A stretch of 57,974 bases of DNA, taken from the NCBI GenBank assembly GCA_028408675.1, contig JAOOLH010000001.1:1-57974 (forward strand). Direction: 5' to 3'. The notes beneath the pieces are model-generated. The model was not told the DNA's origin. It did no database searches and saw only the letters and a list, made by a program, of their open reading frames with translations. The translations under genes and the position numbers were made by a program. This DNA comes from Prochlorococcus sp. AH-716-K03 (GTDB taxonomy: Bacteria > Cyanobacteriota > Cyanobacteriia > PCC-6307 > Cyanobiaceae). This document shows, in pieces, positions 55,827 through 57,974 of the stretch. Each line of letters opens with the position of its first letter. The first letter of the stretch is position 1.

Positions 55827-56684
55827 ATGATTACAAGTAAAACATCATTTCTTGCTTTGATTGGAAACCCAGTAAGTCACTCTTTATCTCCAATTATGCA
55901 GAATGCAGCTATTCAATATTTAGGCCTAGATTTAATTTATATTGCTATTCCTTGTGAAAATGAAAACTTAGAAATAGTGGTTAATTCTTTAAAAAAAATG
56001 AATTGTAGAGGATTGAATATCACAATTCCTTTTAAACAAAAAGTATTTGATTATTGTAATGAAATATCTCCAGTTGCAAAAAGAGTAAAAGCTATAAATA
56101 CTCTTAAATTAAAAGACAATAAAGATTGGAGTGGAACAAATACAGATATTGATGGATTTATCTATCCTTTACGTAAACTTAATTTGATGAATAAGACATC
56201 TATAGTCCTAGGATCTGGAGGCGCGGCAAGATCAGTAATTCAAGGTCTCATAGATTTAAAATTATCAAAAATCACAATTGTTTCACGAAATAAAAATTCA
56301 TTAAATGATTTAGTAACAAACTTTGAAAATGAAATTAAAATAGAAGGTTTACTAAATACGGATATCAAAATTGATAATTTAATTCAAGAAACGGATTTAA
56401 TAGTAAATACAACTCCTGTAGGAATGAGTAAAACCGTTAATGATAATGAACTACCATTTGGTCAGAGCCTTTGGAACAACATAAAGTCAAATACAGTTGT
56501 TTATGATCTAATTTACAACCCTTCTCCTACACCATTTTTACAATTTTGCGATAAAAAAGGATGCTTGACTATTGATGGAATACAAATGCTGATTGCACAG
56601 GGAGCAAGATCTTTATCGTTTTGGACAAATGGACTAGAAGTGCCTTTCGAAGTAATGCATGATTCAATAAAAAAATATCTTTAG
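55827..56684 (+). CDS. aroE: Shikimate dehydrogenase
   Basis: NADPH-dependent reduction of 3-dehydroshikimate to shikimate. I start at the ATG at 55827; a GTG at 55782 would add 15 residues unlike the family. The 285-residue product has LIGNPVSHSLSPIMQNAA near 9-26, NITIPFKQ near 65-72 with the catalytic lysine, TNTDIDGF near 104-111, VLGSGGAARSVI near 128-139 (NADP binding), and VYDLIYNPSPTPFL near 223-236. It sits alone between dnaK and rpsF. Confidence 0.95.
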   Translation: MITSKTSFLALIGNPVSHSLSPIMQNAAIQYLGLDLIYIAIPCENENLEIVVNSLKKMNCRGLNITIPFKQKVFDYCNEISPVAKRVKAINTLKLKDNKDWSGTNTDIDGFIYPLRKLNLMNKTSIVLGSGGAARSVIQGLIDLKLSKITIVSRNKNSLNDLVTNFENEIKIEGLLNTDIKIDNLIQETDLIVNTTPVGMSKTVNDNELPFGQSLWNNIKSNTVVYDLIYNPSPTPFLQFCDKKGCLTIDGIQMLIAQGARSLSFWTNGLEVPFEVMHDSIKKYL

Positions 56685-56739
56685 AAAAATAATTAAATTC
56701 ATTTACAAAAATTTTGACCTTGATAATGTATCGTAAGTA

Positions 56740-56787
56740 ATGAACAGACGCTCATTAAACAAATTTTGGGCCAAAGACCCTGTCTGA
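56740..56787 (+). other. Possible 15-codon leader ORF upstream of rpsF
   Basis: ATG at 56740, 15 codons ([15 protein letters not shown]) and TGA ending 5 bases before the rpsF ATG at 56793. A -10-like GATAAT lies at 56722-56727, so a transcript could begin close to the mini-ORF. The short spacing would allow coupling to rpsF. No Shine-Dalgarno is visible. Chance occurrence is quite possible. Confidence 0.25.
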
Positions 56788-56792
56788 AAATT

Positions 56793-57260
56793 ATGACTGA
56801 TCAGATCTACTACGAAACAATGTATATCCTTCGCCCAGATATCGCGGAGGATGAAGTAAATAATCATATTGATAAATACAATAAACTTCTTGAAGAACTA
56901 GGAGGAAAAATACTAGACAGTCAAATGAGAGGTAAAAGAAGATTAGCTTATCAAATAGCAAAACACAGAGAGGGAATATATGTTCAATTAAGTCATCAAG
57001 GTGATGGTCAACATATTTTCAAAATTGAAAAAGCAATGCGTTTAAGTGAAGATGTTATTAGATACTTGACAGTCAAACAAGAAGGCCCTCTTCCTACTCC
57101 AAGATCTTCTAATAAAAGTTCTAATCAATCAGAAAAAACAGAAAATGAAAATATTAATACAAATAACAAATCAGAGCCTAAAGCTGAAAAATCGAACGAT
57201 AACAAAAAAGAAACTAAAGAAGCGCCAACTCTAGAAATAAAAGAGCCCGTAGAATCTTAA
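56793..57260 (+). CDS. rpsF: 30S ribosomal protein S6
   Basis: Small-subunit protein that pairs with S18 on the platform. The product is 155 residues from the ATG at 56793; a TTG at 56766 would add nine residues unlike S6. The S6 fold covers [20 protein letters not shown] to VIRYLTVK (about 5-90). Beyond it lies a low-complexity Ser/Asn/Lys/Glu tail of about 60 residues ([20 protein letters not shown] onward), longer than in E. coli. rpsR does not follow; the next gene is argG on the other strand. Confidence 0.95.
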   Translation: MTDQIYYETMYILRPDIAEDEVNNHIDKYNKLLEELGGKILDSQMRGKRRLAYQIAKHREGIYVQLSHQGDGQHIFKIEKAMRLSEDVIRYLTVKQEGPLPTPRSSNKSSNQSEKTENENINTNNKSEPKAEKSNDNKKETKEAPTLEIKEPVES

Positions 57261-57267
57261 ATCACAA

Positions 57268-57974
57268 TTAATCTTTTTTTGAATTTAATTCTGCCCATAT
57301 TTTGTTAGACATACCCCACATATAAATAAAACCCTCAGCTTGCTCATGGTTAAAAATATCATCTCTACTATAGGTTGCTAAATCTTCCCTATAGAGAGAG
57401 TTATTTTCAGAAGACCTACCAATTACTATTGCATTTCCTTTATATAATCTTATTTTCACCTTTCCATTAACAGAAATTTGAGTTGAATCAATAAAACTAT
57501 CTAGTGCTTTCTTTAGAGGACCAAACCAAAATCCTTGGTAAACTAATTTACCCCATTTTTTTTCTACTAAATTTTTAAAATCAAGTACATCTGGATTTAA
57601 AGTGATACTTTCAAGCTCTTTATGCGCTTTTATAAGAAGTAAAAGGCCAGGCGTCTCATAGATTTCTCTACTCTTAATGCCAACAACTCTATCTTCGATC
57701 ATATCTATTCTTCCAAAACCATTTTCTCCTGCTAAAGTGTTAGCCTTTTGAATAATTTCTAAAGGGCTTAAAAATTCATTTTCTATTGCAACAGGAAATC
57801 CATTTTTAAATACAATTTCTATATCTGTTGGAACATCTGGTGCGTCATGAATAGAGGAAGTCATAGCAAAAACATCTTCATGTGGTTCTTGCATTGGATC
57901 TTCCAATAAACCAGCTTCAATACTACGACCAAGAAGATTTACATCAATTGAATATGGTGACTTCTTAGAAACAG
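57268..57974 (-). CDS. argG: Argininosuccinate synthase (N-terminal part beyond window)
   Basis: Joins citrulline and aspartate to argininosuccinate in arginine synthesis. The reading frame continues to the right edge, so the gene begins outside the window; 235 codons are visible. The edge residues KKSPYSIDVNLLGRSIEAGLLEDP, seen in part as YSIDVNLLGRSIEAG, are the central ArgG motif, followed by NGFGRIDMIEDRVVGIKSRE-type sequence as GFGRIDMIEDRVVGIKS, YETPG and ending with GMSNKIWAELN. The first internal TTG at 57906 is not the start. It converges on rpsF, 7 bases apart. Confidence 0.97.
   Translation of the reverse strand, partial: VSKKSPYSIDVNLLGRSIEAGLLEDPMQEPHEDVFAMTSSIHDAPDVPTDIEIVFKNGFPVAIENEFLSPLEIIQKANTLAGENGFGRIDMIEDRVVGIKSREIYETPGLLLLIKAHKELESITLNPDVLDFKNLVEKKWGKLVYQGFWFGPLKKALDSFIDSTQISVNGKVKIRLYKGNAIVIGRSSENNSLYREDLATYSRDDIFNHEQAEGFIYMWGMSNKIWAELNSKKD

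Noticed and set aside
55712-55830. CIRCE-type heat-shock operator upstream of dnaK
   Set aside because: No TTAGCACTC-N9-GAGTGCTAA-like repeat; only a distant 7-base CTCGTTT/AAACGAG pairing with more than 35 bases between, too weak to claim.
56685-56792. S6-S18 leader motif before rpsF
   Set aside because: No hairpin with the CCG-containing bulge could be found.

Overview
This is about 58 kb of a small, AT-rich (GC roughly one third), gene-dense cyanobacterial chromosome. Gene content and style match a high-light-adapted Prochlorococcus or a very close marine picocyanobacterium. Supporting evidence: sulfolipid genes sqdB-sqdX, a Ycf37-like photosystem I assembly protein, a chorismate lyase of the plastoquinone pathway, a phytol kinase-like protein, an acyl-lipid delta-9 desaturase, a group 2 sigma factor, very short intergenic gaps, few Shine-Dalgarno sequences and common GTG/TTG starts. 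The strain assignment is inferred from remembered gene content, not from a search. I see no prophage, insertion sequence, CRISPR array or other mobile element, and no gene-free gap above 300 bases.

Layout. 1-3811 (+): end of clpP, then clpX and dnaX. 3813-6681 (-): an envelope pair, a family 2 glycosyltransferase and a SpoIID/LytB-like protein. 6773-11258 (+): rpmI-rplT, a Ycf37-like TPR protein, thiG, sqdB-sqdX. 11271-17009 (-): a small unknown protein, gcvP, gcvH, a PLP enzyme of the aluminium-resistance family and an unknown helix-turn-helix-like protein. 17086-22534 (+): desC, rplI, dnaB, mnmG, chorismate lyase. 22514-25829: an Arg-rich unknown (-), a SprT-like protease (-), a membrane-anchored small protein (+), an ATP-dependent DNA ligase (+) and a 50-residue ORF (+). 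25819-29710 (-): TVP38 membrane protein, valS, an IscA-like protein and tRNA-Val(UAC). 29809-40613 (+): mazG-speE-speB-gcvT-aspS-pyrG-queE-queC-pabB-pabC, a long co-directional run. 40610-41398 (-): cobA. 41444-46700 (+): MFS transporter, ppk1, group 2 sigma factor, phytol kinase-like. 46702-47769 (-): DAHP synthase. 47867-51808 (+): acnB, clc. Then purU (-), a ThiO-like oxidase (+), dnaK (-), aroE (+), rpsF (+) and the C-terminal part of argG (-), which runs off the end.

Functional threads. Glycine and one-carbon metabolism is spread across the window: gcvP/gcvH, gcvT, purU, and a ThiO-like glycine oxidase that could feed ThiG. Chorismate supply and use are also represented: DAHP synthase, aroE, chorismate lyase, pabB/pabC. 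Most of the window is ordinary core genome.

The most unusual element is not a gene. Between ppk1 and the sigma factor gene lie two perfect 38-base inverted repeat arms (44834-44871 and 44930-44967) around a 58-base spacer. Each arm holds a close match to a sigma-70 promoter (TTGAAA, 17 bases, TAGAAT), so two identical promoters face each other just upstream of a sigma factor gene. Other points worth a second look: a tandem duplication in the dnaX linker, a chorismate lyase frame with no ordinary start codon, and twin operator-like direct repeats 21 bases apart in the cobA/MFS divergent gap.
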